Origin: Thioalkalivibrio sp. ALJ7
Lineage (GTDB): Bacteria; Pseudomonadota; Gammaproteobacteria; Ectothiorhodospirales; Ectothiorhodospiraceae
Length of the DNA stretch: 58,756 nucleotides
NCBI RefSeq assembly: GCF_000376865.1
Contig: NZ_AQXQ01000003.1
Span: 1 to 58,756, forward strand
Direction: 5' to 3'
A program made the position numbers and the translations under genes. The first letter of the stretch is position 1. Every line of letters begins with the position of its first letter. The notes beneath the pieces were generated by a model. That model was not told the DNA's origin. It ran no database searches and saw nothing but the letters and a program-made list of their open reading frames with translations. Of the stretch, positions 37,891 through 46,647 are shown in pieces.

Positions 37891-38853
37891 CTACATCCGG
37901 ATCAGCGCGGAGCCCCAGGTAAAACCGCCGCCGAAGGCCTCGGTCAGGATCAGATCGCCCTTCTTGATGCGGCCATCGCGCACGGCCGTGTCCAGTGCCA
38001 GCGGAATGGACGCCGCGGACGTATTGCCATGCCGGTCCACGGTAACCACGACGTTGTCCATGGACATGTTCAGCTTTTTCGCGGTCGCCTGGATGATGCG
38101 GATATTGGCCTGATGCGGCACCAGCCAGTCCAGTTCCGACTTGTCGATCCCGTTGTACTCCAGGGTCTCGTCGACGATCTGGTCCAGGGTATTGACCGCC
38201 ACGCGGAACACAGCCCGGCCCTCCATGCGGATGAAGTCCAGGTCGGGGTTGTCGCTCGGCTGCGACACCCCTCCCGGCACCTCCAGCAGCCCCTTGTGGT
38301 GGCCATCCGCATGCAGGTGGGTCGAGATAATCCCCGGATCGGGCGAGCGGGAGAGCACCACCGCTCCGGCACCGTCACCCCAGAGGATGCAGTTACCGCG
38401 GTCGGTGTAATCGGTAATGCGCGAAAGCGTCTCCGCCCCAACGACCAGCACGTGACGGATTTCGTCGCTTTGCATGAAGCGATCGGCCGTCGCCAGGGCG
38501 TACACGAACCCGCTACAGACCGCCTGGATGTCGAACGCCGGACAGCCCCCGATGCCCAGCTTGGCCTGCAGGATGCACGCGGTACTGGGAAAAATCTGAT
38601 CCGGAGTCGTGGTCGCCACCAGGATCAGGTCCAGGTCGGCGGCACGGATACCGGCCGCATCCATCGCGCGTTCCGCGGCCTTCAGCGCGAGATCCGAAGT
38701 GACCTCGTTCTCGGCCACGATATGTCGTTCTCGGATGCCGGTCCGTTCGCGAATCCAGGCGTCAGTGGTATCGACCATCGCCTCCAGTTCGGCGTTGGTC
38801 AGAATCCGTTCTGGCAGGTAGCTCCCCGTGCCACTGATTCGTGCGTGCTTCAC
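37891..38853 (-). CDS. fabH: 3-oxoacyl-ACP synthase III
   Basis: A 320-residue enzyme that condenses acetyl-CoA with malonyl-ACP to start fatty-acid synthesis. The catalytic Cys113 (AVCSGF), His (VPHQANIRI) and Asn (GNTSAASIP) are all present, and the C-terminal [13 protein letters not shown] is typical. The GTG start at 38851-38853 overlaps the plsX stop by 4 nt (GTGA). Standard yceD-rpmF-plsX-fabH order, but no fabD or fabG follows; a REP element and the CYTH gene come next instead. Confidence 0.95.
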   Translation of the reverse strand: MKHARISGTGSYLPERILTNAELEAMVDTTDAWIRERTGIRERHIVAENEVTSDLALKAAERAMDAAGIRAADLDLILVATTTPDQIFPSTACILQAKLGIGGCPAFDIQAVCSGFVYALATADRFMQSDEIRHVLVVGAETLSRITDYTDRGNCILWGDGAGAVVLSRSPDPGIISTHLHADGHHKGLLEVPGGVSQPSDNPDLDFIRMEGRAVFRVAVNTLDQIVDETLEYNGIDKSELDWLVPHQANIRIIQATAKKLNMSMDNVVVTVDRHGNTSAASIPLALDTAVRDGRIKKGDLILTEAFGGGFTWGSALIRM

Positions 38854-39878
38854 TCGGTTGCCCCCTGGCCCAGGAGCTGCCCGAGCTGCTTGTCAATCCG
38901 CCGCGAGATGTTCGCTTCCGCCTCGATCCGGGCAATGCGAATCGCGTGTTCGAAGGCAAGCTCGTCGGCACTCCCGTGACTCTTGATCACAACACCCTGC
39001 AGGCCCAGCAACGAGGCGCCGTTGTAGCGGCGGTGATCGAAGCGATGGCGCAGGCGCCGCAACACCGGCAATGCGAACAGGCCTGCGAGCCGCGAATACA
39101 CCGACGCACGGAACTCGGCCTTCATGTTCGAGGAGATCATCTTGGCGACGCCCTCGCTAACCTTCAGCGCGACATTGCCGACAAAGCCATCGCAGACCAC
39201 AACATCCACATCACCACAGTAGACGTCATTGCCCTCGACAAAACCGATGTAGTTCAGGCTGGAGGCCTCCAGCATGCGCCCAGCCTCGCGCACCCGGTCG
39301 TTCCCCTTGATTGCCTCGGCGCCGATATTCAGCAGGCCGACGCGCGGCGCTTCGAGCCCGTCCACGGCATTCGCCAATACCGACCCCATCACCGCGAACT
39401 GGTACAGGTGTGCCGCCTCGACATCGACATTCGCACCCAGGTCCAGCATGTGCGTATGGCCTGTCATGGACGGCAGGGCCGTTGCGATGGCGGGGCGATC
39501 GATACCGGGGAGCGTTTTCAGTACATAACGGGCGGTAGCCATCAGGCCCCCCGTGTTGCCGGCGGACACACAGGCCTGGGCGGCCCCATTCTTCACCTGG
39601 TCGATCGCGACACGCATGGAGGAGTCACGCTTGTTGCGCAACGCCACGGCCGGCAGCTCTTCCATGCCGACCACCTGGCTGGCGTGGACGATATCGACCC
39701 GTTCGCGCTCGCTCGCCGACCAGCCGGCAAGCCCCGACTCGATCGTCTCCTGATCGCCCACCAGCAGTAGGCGAAAATCCGTCGCGATTTTCAGTGCGCG
39801 GCGGGCAGCAGGCAGGATGACGGGCGCTCCATGGTCGCCGCCCATCACGTCCAGTGCGATGGTGAAACTGGCAGTCAT
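38850..39878 (-). CDS. plsX: Phosphate acyltransferase PlsX
   Basis: A 342-residue enzyme that makes acyl-phosphate from acyl-ACP for the PlsY route to phospholipids. The opening [20 protein letters not shown] is the family signature, and [28 protein letters not shown] and the [14 protein letters not shown] segment are conserved. It is coupled to fabH by a 4-nt overlap and lies about 100 bp after rpmF. Confidence 0.96.
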   Translation of the reverse strand: MTASFTIALDVMGGDHGAPVILPAARRALKIATDFRLLLVGDQETIESGLAGWSASERERVDIVHASQVVGMEELPAVALRNKRDSSMRVAIDQVKNGAAQACVSAGNTGGLMATARYVLKTLPGIDRPAIATALPSMTGHTHMLDLGANVDVEAAHLYQFAVMGSVLANAVDGLEAPRVGLLNIGAEAIKGNDRVREAGRMLEASSLNYIGFVEGNDVYCGDVDVVVCDGFVGNVALKVSEGVAKMISSNMKAEFRASVYSRLAGLFALPVLRRLRHRFDHRRYNGASLLGLQGVVIKSHGSADELAFEHAIRIARIEAEANISRRIDKQLGQLLGQGATE

Positions 39879-39977
39879 GTTCGGGTCCGATGATCGGCCG
39901 TCAAACGGCCGAATTCAAACGCGGAAAGGCCACGGTGCGTGCGCAGCCGTGGCCCCGGGACGGTCATTCCCTGGACC

Positions 39978-40175
39978 TTAATCTTCGTCTTCGTCGACTT
40001 CGACGTCCTGCTGGATCACCTGACGCCCACGATAGAAACCATCCGGAGTCACGTGGTGACGGCGATGGATCTCGCCAGTCGTCGGGTCGGTGGACAGCGT
40101 GGCGCCCGTCAGACTGTCGTGGGAACGGCGCATGTCGCGCTTGGAACGGGTCTTGCGGCGTTGTTGAACAGCCAT
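39978..40175 (-). CDS. rpmF: 50S ribosomal protein L32
   Basis: A 65-residue protein opening [20 protein letters not shown], the typical L32 start, with [15 protein letters not shown]. The C-terminus is an acidic tail (DVEVDEDED). It has no zinc-binding cysteines, so it is the zinc-independent form. A GGAG lies upstream of the ATG at 40173-40175. Confidence 0.97.
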   Translation of the reverse strand: MAVQQRRKTRSKRDMRRSHDSLTGATLSTDPTTGEIHRRHHVTPDGFYRGRQVIQQDVEVDEDED

Positions 40176-40284
40176 GATGCATCTCCAGATTGATCAAATC
40201 CCGTAGCGACGGGAGTGAGCCCGATAGCAAAACGGGCGCAAGTATAACGGTTCGGCCCGGGCATTGCCCCGACCCCAGGTCACA

Positions 40285-40806
40285 TTACGAGCCGCCCCGC
40301 TCCGGGCCGCTCTGCTTGAGTTGTTCGAGCACCGCGAATGGGTTCTCGCCGCCCTCGCCCTCCTCGAACTCGGGTTCCGCAGCCGGTTTGCAATCCGCAT
40401 GGCGTGGCACCAGCGGCCAGGCCAGCAGGACCTCTTCCTCGATCCATACCGCCGGCCGCAGCAGGCCATCCGCCTCGAGTTCGACAAAGTCGTCGCCCTC
40501 GCTCATGCCGGCCGGCGTGCCTTCCGGCGGCAGCAGCACGGCATCCGCCTCGAGCCGGAACTCCCAGATCACCGGCTGCAGGCAGCGCTGGCAGGTCTGC
40601 CACAGCTCGCCCGTAATCGTCCCACTCAAGCGCATCTCGTCCAGCGACCCGCGTTCCAGCCGGAACTGTGCGTGCACCTGCAGCGGGTGTCCCGGCAGAG
40701 CATCGGCACGCAATCGCGGGAGGTCTTCCGGGCCCAGGTCGCCCTCGAATTCGAGGTGCCGGGCACGCGGTTGCCACGGATCAAGTGAAACGGGGATGCG
40801 GCTCAT
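40285..40806 (-). CDS. yceD: YceD family protein (DUF177)
   Basis: A 173-residue protein found before rpmF in most proteobacteria and linked to 23S rRNA or L32 processing; its exact role is unsettled. The TCQRCLQPV motif (CxRC) and the acidic segment EGDDFVELEADG are typical. The ATG at 40804-40806 (MSRIPVSLDPW) matches the family start. The longer frame upstream runs back into the pycA leader and is not real. It is divergent from pycA, with 130 bp between. Confidence 0.9.
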   Translation of the reverse strand: MSRIPVSLDPWQPRARHLEFEGDLGPEDLPRLRADALPGHPLQVHAQFRLERGSLDEMRLSGTITGELWQTCQRCLQPVIWEFRLEADAVLLPPEGTPAGMSEGDDFVELEADGLLRPAVWIEEEVLLAWPLVPRHADCKPAAEPEFEEGEGGENPFAVLEQLKQSGPERGGS

Positions 40807-40936
40807 TTCTGGCTCGGTTGCGAGGGCGCGGAATATACCCGCGCGCGGGCGATCTGTCAAAGCGAAACAGAAACTTGCAGCGTCCGCAAACGACGTCGAT
40901 ACTCGGGTTGTCATCGACCTGCCCGGGGCCTTCCGT

Positions 40937-42355
40937 GTGATCCGCAAGCTGCTCATTGCCAACCGGGGCGAAATCGCCGTGCGCCTGATCCGGGCCTGCA
41001 GCGAGATGGGGATCACCTCGGTCGCCGTCTACACCGACGCTGACCGCCACGCCCTGCATGTCAAAAAGGCGGACGAGGCCTACGCCATCGGCCCGGATTC
41101 CATGGGTGGCTACCTCAATCTCCATCGCCTGATCAGCGTGGCTCGTGCCGCGGGCTGCGACGCCGTGCATCCGGGGTACGGCTTCCTGTCGGAGAACGCC
41201 GACTTCGCATCGGCCTGCGCGGCCCGCGGCCTGACCTGGGTGGGGCCGGATGCCTCCGTCATCCGCCGCATGGGCGACAAGGTCGCCGCGCGGCGGGCAA
41301 TGATCGAGGCCGGTGTTCCCGTAACACCTGGGTCGGAGGGAAACCTCAAAGACGCCGAAGAGGCCCTCGCGGTGGCAGCGGAAATTGGCTACCCGGTCAT
41401 GCTGAAGGCCACCAACGGTGGGGGTGGACGCGGTATCCGCCTGTGCGAGGACGCCGCGGCCCTGGAACATAACTTCGAGCGCGTGCGCTCCGAGGCCACC
41501 CGCGCCTTCGGAAGCACTGAGATCTTCCTGGAGAAGGCCGTCGTCAATCCACGGCACATCGAGGTGCAGATCCTCGGCGACACCCACGGCCATGCGATCC
41601 ACCTGTTCGAACGCGACTGTTCCGTGCAACGACGACACCAGAAACTGGTAGAGATCGCGCCCTCACCGCAACTGAGCGAGACCCAACAAGAGCACCTGGG
41701 CGAACTGGCCGTGCGCGCCGCACTGGCGGTCGGCTACCAGAACGCGGGCACCGTCGAGTTCCTGATGGACTCGGATGATTCCTTTTATTTCATGGAGATG
41801 AACACACGACTTCAGGTGGAACATCCGGTTTCTGAGATGATCACCGGGGTGGACATCGTGCAAGAGCAATTGCGAATCGCGGCCGGCGAGCCGCTGCGCT
41901 ACGAGCAGTCCCAGATCACCCGTCGCGGCTATGCGTTGGAGTTTCGCATCAACGCGGAAGACCCAAGCAATGACTTCCTCCCAAGCTTTGGTCGGATTAC
42001 CCGCTACTTCGCACCGGGTGGCCCGGGCGTGCGCACCGACGGTGCGATCTACACTGGATACACGATCCCGCCCCATTACGACTCGATGTGCGCCAAGCTG
42101 ATCTGCTGGGCCCTGGAATGGGACGACCTGCTGGCCCGAGCCAATCGCGCGCTGCGCGATATCGGCGTATTCGGGGTCAAAACCACCATCCCGTTCCACC
42201 TGGCGATCGTCGCCCACCCGACGTTCCGCAGCGGCCACTTTGATACCGGGTTCGTGGCTGCCCACCCGGAGCTGACTCACGTCCCCGGCAAACGCTCGGA
42301 CCGCCAGCTGGCCGTGGCCGTCGCCGCGGCCATTGCCGCCCATCACGGGCTCTAG
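40937..42355 (+). CDS. pycA: Pyruvate carboxylase subunit A (biotin carboxylase)
   Basis: A 472-residue ATP-grasp enzyme that carboxylates biotin. The N-terminus IRKLLIANRGEIAVRLIRA is classic. It has the nucleotide loop KATNGGGGRGIRL, the HPGYGFLSENADF loop, and the active-site FMEMNTRLQVEHPVSE. The GTG at 40937 sits two residues before this conserved start; the longer frame upstream has no similarity. Pairing with the adjacent PycB-type subunit, without OadB/OadG genes, points to two-subunit pyruvate carboxylase (anaplerotic oxaloacetate) rather than the Na+ pump. Acetyl-CoA carboxylase AccC is the main alternative. Confidence 0.88.
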   Translation: MIRKLLIANRGEIAVRLIRACSEMGITSVAVYTDADRHALHVKKADEAYAIGPDSMGGYLNLHRLISVARAAGCDAVHPGYGFLSENADFASACAARGLTWVGPDASVIRRMGDKVAARRAMIEAGVPVTPGSEGNLKDAEEALAVAAEIGYPVMLKATNGGGGRGIRLCEDAAALEHNFERVRSEATRAFGSTEIFLEKAVVNPRHIEVQILGDTHGHAIHLFERDCSVQRRHQKLVEIAPSPQLSETQQEHLGELAVRAALAVGYQNAGTVEFLMDSDDSFYFMEMNTRLQVEHPVSEMITGVDIVQEQLRIAAGEPLRYEQSQITRRGYALEFRINAEDPSNDFLPSFGRITRYFAPGGPGVRTDGAIYTGYTIPPHYDSMCAKLICWALEWDDLLARANRALRDIGVFGVKTTIPFHLAIVAHPTFRSGHFDTGFVAAHPELTHVPGKRSDRQLAVAVAAAIAAHHGL

Positions 42356-42384
42356 GGGACCGCTGATCAATGTACACACTCGCC
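42356..42384 (+). repeat. Solo end of the CTGATCxATGTACAC repeat family
   Basis: Directly after the pycA stop, GGGACCGCTGATCAATGTACAC followed by ACTCGC matches the arms of the inverted-repeat element at 52198-52354, with one deletion and a few changes. No partner arm is seen before pycB. Confidence 0.55.
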
Positions 42385-42410
42385 CGACCGGACACCGGAC
42401 TGACCCGCGA

Positions 42411-44252
42411 ATGACTATGGACCGAGTTCACATCACGGATGTCACCCTGCGCGACGGCCACCAGAGCCTGATCGCCACGCGGATGCGCACCGACGACATG
42501 CTGCCGATCTGCGAACAGATGGACGCAATCGGCTTTCACTCCCTGGAGGTCTGGGGCGGTGCCACGTTCGACGCCTGCCTGCGCTTCCTGAAAGAGGACC
42601 CGTGGGAGCGCCTGCACCAGCTGAAGACCGCGCTGCCCAACACGCCGCTGCAGATGCTGCTGCGCGGGCAAAATCTGCTCGGCTACCGTCACTATGCCGA
42701 TGACGTCGTGCGGGCCTTCGTCGAGCGCTCGGTTGACGGAGGCATCGATATCATCCGCATCTTCGACGCGATGAACGACGCCCGGAACCTGCGCACCGCC
42801 ATCGAAGCGACGCGCGAGGCCGGTGGACACGCTCAGGGCACACTTTGCTATACGACCGGCCCCGTGCATTCAGCCGCCGAGTTTGTCGCCCTGGGGCGCG
42901 AACTGGTGGGCATGGGCGCACAGAGCATCGCGATCAAGGACATGGCCGGACTGCTCACGCCCTCGGCAACTCGTGAGCTAGTCACCGAACTGGTAGACGC
43001 CCTGGATGTACCGATCCACCTGCATGCCCACGCAACCTCGGGGCTGTCCGAGCTGTGCCACTGGCAGGCAATCGAGGCCGGCTGTCGGCACATCGAGACC
43101 GCGATCTCGGCCTTTGCCGGCGGTACCAGCCATCCGCCTACCGAAAGCCTGGTCGCCGCGCTGGCGGGCACCGAACACGACACCGGTCTGGACCTGGTCG
43201 CGCTGCAGAAAATCGGGATGTACTTCCACGAAGTCCGCAAGAAATACCAACGCTTCGAGAGCGAGTACACCGGGGTCGACACCCGTGTGCAGGTCAACCA
43301 GGTTCCGGGGGGCATGATCTCCAATCTGGCAAACCAGCTGCGCGATCAGAACGCGCTGGATCGCTTCGACGCCGTACTGGAGGAGATCCCCAAGGTGCGC
43401 GAAGACCTGGGCTACCCCCCGCTGGTCACACCCACCTCCCAGATTGTCGGCACCCAGGCGGTGATGAACGTACTCGCCGGAGAGCGCTACAAGACCATCA
43501 CCAACGAGGTGAAGCAGTACCTCACCGGGCACTACGGCCGCGCGCCGGGACCGACCAACGCCGTGGTCCGGCAGAAGGCCATCGGCAATGCCGAGGTCAT
43601 CGACAGCCGCCCGGCTGACTTTCTCAAGCCGGAGATGGACCTACTGACTCGCGAGATCGGTGACCTTGCGCAGGGACCGGAGGATGTCCTGACCTTCGCC
43701 TTGTTCCCCGAAGTCGGCCGCCAGTTTCTGGAGCAACGCCGCGATGGCACGCTCGATCCAGAGCCCCTGAATCTTCCGGAGAACACCCAGGCAGGCTGTC
43801 CAGCGCCGGTGGAGTTCAACGTCACCTTCCACGGCGAGACCTACCACATCCAGGTCAATGGCTCCGGCCACCACCGCGAAGACACCCGCCCAATGTACGT
43901 GACCGTCGACGGAATGCCGGAAGAGGTCCAGATCGAGACCCTCGACACGATCGAGACCACGGGTAGCAGTGGCGCGGACCGCGGCCCCGGGAACGGCGGC
44001 GGCAAGAAATCCCGACGCGCGACCCGCCCGGGCGATGTCACCACTTCCATGCCCGGCACCATCATTGATGTCCTGGTGGCGGAAGGCGATACCGTGGAGG
44101 CCGGTCAACCAGTACTGGTCCTGGAGGCGATGAAGATGGAATCCGAGATTGCCGCCCCCGTATCCGGCACGGTCACCGCAGTCAATATCGCCAAGGGGGC
44201 CGCCGCCAACCCGGACGACGCCCTGATCGAGATCGACAGCGCAGATGGCTAA
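42411..44252 (+). CDS. pycB: Pyruvate carboxylase subunit B (carboxyltransferase with biotin domain)
   Basis: A 613-residue protein. The N-terminal HMGL-like carboxyltransferase barrel (DVTLRDGHQSLIATRM, IRIFDAMND, IHLHAHATSG) uses a divalent metal. A conserved PYC/OADA domain and a Gly/Lys linker (GNGGGKKSRRATRPGD) follow, then a biotinyl domain with VLEAMKMES and biotinylated Lys575. I chose the ATG at 42411; an ATG two codons later is equally possible. Sequence alone cannot separate it from oxaloacetate decarboxylase alpha, but the neighbouring biotin carboxylase favours pyruvate carboxylase. It overlaps yceF by 8 nt. Confidence 0.88.
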   Translation: MTMDRVHITDVTLRDGHQSLIATRMRTDDMLPICEQMDAIGFHSLEVWGGATFDACLRFLKEDPWERLHQLKTALPNTPLQMLLRGQNLLGYRHYADDVVRAFVERSVDGGIDIIRIFDAMNDARNLRTAIEATREAGGHAQGTLCYTTGPVHSAAEFVALGRELVGMGAQSIAIKDMAGLLTPSATRELVTELVDALDVPIHLHAHATSGLSELCHWQAIEAGCRHIETAISAFAGGTSHPPTESLVAALAGTEHDTGLDLVALQKIGMYFHEVRKKYQRFESEYTGVDTRVQVNQVPGGMISNLANQLRDQNALDRFDAVLEEIPKVREDLGYPPLVTPTSQIVGTQAVMNVLAGERYKTITNEVKQYLTGHYGRAPGPTNAVVRQKAIGNAEVIDSRPADFLKPEMDLLTREIGDLAQGPEDVLTFALFPEVGRQFLEQRRDGTLDPEPLNLPENTQAGCPAPVEFNVTFHGETYHIQVNGSGHHREDTRPMYVTVDGMPEEVQIETLDTIETTGSSGADRGPGNGGGKKSRRATRPGDVTTSMPGTIIDVLVAEGDTVEAGQPVLVLEAMKMESEIAAPVSGTVTAVNIAKGAAANPDDALIEIDSADG

Positions 44253-44847
44253 GTCCCCGCGGCACCTGGTACTCGCCTCGACCTCGTCTTACCGGGCCGA
44301 GCTGCTGGGGCGGCTGCGGCTGCCGTTCGAGACCGCACGGCCCGGGGCCGACGAGACCCCGCAGCCCCACGAACGGCCCGAGACGATGGTGGTCCGCCTC
44401 GCCGAGGCCAAGGCCCGGGCCGTGGCCGATGTCTACCCCGACCACCTCGTGATTGGGTCCGACCAGAACGCGAGTCATGCCGGCCACATCCTCGGAAAGC
44501 CCGGCGACGTGGGCCGTGCCGAGGCGCAGCTCGCGGCACTGTCCGGAGAGACCGTGACCTTCCACACCGGCCTTTGCCTGCTGGATACCGCAACGGGCCA
44601 GGCCCGAACGGGTCAGATCCCTTCTACCGTGACCTTCCGCGAACTGAGCCCCGAGGAGATCCGACGCTACGTCCAGCTGGACCAGCCGCTGGACTGCGCC
44701 GGAAGTTTCAAGTCCGAGGGCCTGGGCATCAGCCTGTTCGCCCGCATGGAGGGCGACGACCCGACCGCGCTGGTCGGCCTGCCATTGATCATCCTGAGTC
44801 AGTGGCTGCGCGAAGCCGGGGTAGCCGTGCCGCCGGCGCAACCCTGA
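44245..44847 (+). CDS. yceF: 7-methyl-GTP pyrophosphatase, Maf family (YceF)
   Basis: A 200-residue nucleotide pyrophosphatase that cleans up modified nucleotides. It matches the YceF subgroup closely: VLASTSSYRAELLGRL, PDHLVIGSDQ, and CAGSFKSEGLGISLFARMEG...ALVGLPL. The position after DQ reads NASHAGHILGKPG where E. coli YceF has a slightly different loop. The ATG at 44245 overlaps the pycB end (ATGGCTAA). In enterobacteria yceF lies next to yceD; here pycA-pycB has been placed between them. Confidence 0.93.
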   Translation: MAKSPRHLVLASTSSYRAELLGRLRLPFETARPGADETPQPHERPETMVVRLAEAKARAVADVYPDHLVIGSDQNASHAGHILGKPGDVGRAEAQLAALSGETVTFHTGLCLLDTATGQARTGQIPSTVTFRELSPEEIRRYVQLDQPLDCAGSFKSEGLGISLFARMEGDDPTALVGLPLIILSQWLREAGVAVPPAQP

Positions 44848-44865
44848 TACAGGCGCTGCGCCCAA

Positions 44866-44880
44866 GGGAAACGCTGATCC
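44866..44880 (+). repeat. Solo fragment of the CTGATC repeat family
   Basis: GGGAAACGCTGATCC matches the outer part of the 52198-52354 element arms at 14 of 15 bases. It lies between the convergent yceF and methyltransferase genes, near both stops. No longer similarity continues. Confidence 0.4.
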
Positions 44881-44887
44881 AGCACGG

Positions 44888-45490
44888 CTATCCCCGCCCC
44901 CAAGACGGCTTGCGCGCCAGGATCTGCACCACCGCCCCGCGCCCGGTGTGAAGCCGCCCCTCAATGACGTCGCGCTCGCGCTCCACGGCTTCCTCGAATT
45001 CCAGGCCGTCCAGCTCGGCAACCAAGTCATCCCGCGTCATCATCAACTCCGCGGTGGGCGGCCCGCCTGTGCCCCACTCCAGCTGTGCCGGAGTGTAGGC
45101 CTCCAGGATGAAAACACCACCCGGTCGCAGGCCAGCCACGACGTCCCGATGCAACCGTTTCCGGGGCGCCGGAGGCAGGTGACAGAAGATCGAGACAATC
45201 AAATCCCACGCAGCCGGTTCAATGCTGTAAGCGGCAAGGTCTGCCACAACCGTCTCGATGCGAACACCGCGATCCTCCGCCAGATGCCGAGCCTTCTCCA
45301 ACCCGACCGCGGAACTGTCCACCGCCAGGACCTCGAACCCCTGTTGCGCCAGGAACACGGCATTGCGGCCTTCGCCCTCGGCCAGGCAAAGCGCCCGGCC
45401 ACGCGGCACATTGGCCACGACCGCACGCAGGAAATCATTCGGTTCAGTGCCATAGACGTACTCGTCCGCGGCATAGCGCTCATCCCACAT
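44888..45490 (-). CDS. Class I SAM-dependent methyltransferase (TehB-like)
   Basis: A 200-residue methyltransferase. It opens MWDERYAADEYVYGTEPNDFL, and motif I is the unusual ALCLAEGEGRNAVFLAQ (a GEG-type variant of GxGxG common in this TehB/YiiP-like group). It keeps VLAVDSSAVGL (motif II) and DLIVSIFCHLPP. Substrate unknown; TehB relatives detoxify tellurite or thiols. The ATG at 45488-45490 has GGAG about 9 nt upstream. Convergent with yceF and divergent from the ion channel. Confidence 0.85.
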   Translation of the reverse strand: MWDERYAADEYVYGTEPNDFLRAVVANVPRGRALCLAEGEGRNAVFLAQQGFEVLAVDSSAVGLEKARHLAEDRGVRIETVVADLAAYSIEPAAWDLIVSIFCHLPPAPRKRLHRDVVAGLRPGGVFILEAYTPAQLEWGTGGPPTAELMMTRDDLVAELDGLEFEEAVERERDVIEGRLHTGRGAVVQILARKPSWGRG

Positions 45491-45594
45491 CGACTCTTTT
45501 CTCCGGCTCCACAACCCGCGTTCCGACAATTGCCGCAACCTCGGCTTTACCCTACTCTTGCGCGTCCCCGAGTACTGCGACGACCCCTGACATC

Positions 45595-46437
45595 ATGAGC
45601 GAGACCCCCACGCTGCGCACCCGTCTGGAAGGCTTTATCGAGGCCCAACTGACCCAGCGCTTCATCATCGGCTTGATCCTGCTGAATGCAGTGACACTGG
45701 GCCTTGAGACCTCGGACACGGTGATGGGCTGGATGGGGCCCGTGGTCCTGGCCGCGGACGTCATCATCCTGTCGATCTTCACCGCCGAGGTGCTGACCAA
45801 GCTGTTCGTCTACCGTCTAAGTTTTTGGCGCAACCCGTGGAATGTGTTCGATTTCCTCGTGGTCGGGATCGCACTGATTCCGGCCTCCGGCCCATTCTCC
45901 GTACTGCGCGTGCTACGTCTGCTACGCCTGGTCTCGCTGGTGCCCAAGCTTCGCTTCATCGTCGAGGCACTACTACGCGCGATCCCGGGGATTCTCTCCA
46001 TCATGGGTCTGCTGGTACTGATCTTCTACGTATTTGCGATCATCGCCACCGGGCTTTTCAGCGAGTCCTTCCCGAACAAGTTCGGCACCCTCGGCGCCAC
46101 CATGTACAGCCTGTTCCAGGTGATGACTCTCGAGGGCTGGTCCGAAGACATTGCGCGCCCGGTAATGGAGACCTATCCCTGGGCCTGGGCATTCTTCGTG
46201 CCCTTCATCCTGATCGCCACATTCACCGTGCTGAACCTGTTCATCGCGATCATCGTGGACGCGATGCAGCGCATGCATGACCGCTCCATGGAAATCGAAC
46301 AACAGATGATCCACGAGAGCGTGCACGAGGAAAACAAGGTGCTGCATAGCGAGATCCACGAACTGCAACAGGAAACCCTGAAACTGCAGGAACGCCTGAC
46401 CCGCATGCAGACCATGCTGGAGAAGCGGGTGAAGTAA
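45595..46437 (+). CDS. Voltage-gated cation channel, bacterial BacNav type
   Basis: A 280-residue six-helix channel of the NaChBac/NavAb class. S4 has regular arginines (R105, R108, R111; VLRVLRLLRLVSLVPKLR). The pore has FGTLGATMYSLFQVMTLEGWSEDI, then a long S6 (FTVLNLFIAIIVDAM). The selectivity filter is T178-L-E-G-W-S-E184, where NaChBac and NavAb have TLESWA/S. A C-terminal coiled coil (HEENKVLHSEIHELQQETLKLQERL) would hold the tetramer. The Gly at filter position 4 and Glu at position 7 suggest altered selectivity, possibly calcium permeation; this is inference. The ATG at 45595 has a weak ribosome site. Confidence 0.9.
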   Translation: MSETPTLRTRLEGFIEAQLTQRFIIGLILLNAVTLGLETSDTVMGWMGPVVLAADVIILSIFTAEVLTKLFVYRLSFWRNPWNVFDFLVVGIALIPASGPFSVLRVLRLLRLVSLVPKLRFIVEALLRAIPGILSIMGLLVLIFYVFAIIATGLFSESFPNKFGTLGATMYSLFQVMTLEGWSEDIARPVMETYPWAWAFFVPFILIATFTVLNLFIAIIVDAMQRMHDRSMEIEQQMIHESVHEENKVLHSEIHELQQETLKLQERLTRMQTMLEKRVK

Positions 46438-46486
46438 AGAGCCTGGGACGCAGGCCCGGCTGCGGCGCTCCGGCGCGGGCGGGGAC

Positions 46487-46552
46487 TTCGCCTGCAAGCA
46501 GGCTCCTACCGCGGGTGGGTTGCGGTTTTGTAGGAGCCGCCTTGGCGGCGAA
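46487..46552. repeat. Pair of inverted REP elements (BIME-like)
   Basis: A minus-strand copy (46487-46509; GTAGGAGCCTGCTTGCAGGCGAA) faces a plus-strand copy (46530-46552; GTAGGAGCCGCCTTGGCGGCGAA). Each carries the GTAG head and a GC hairpin, as in RAYT-associated REPs. No transposase gene lies in this window. They sit after the channel gene and before the leuA stop. Confidence 0.75.
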
Positions 46553-46647
46553 GCCCCTGCCAAAGCCAGCCCCACCTCAACGACCGGTGATTGCGTGGCC
46601 CTCAATGCCCCGCCTGCGTGCCCTCGGACGCACAGGAGGCCGCGGGG

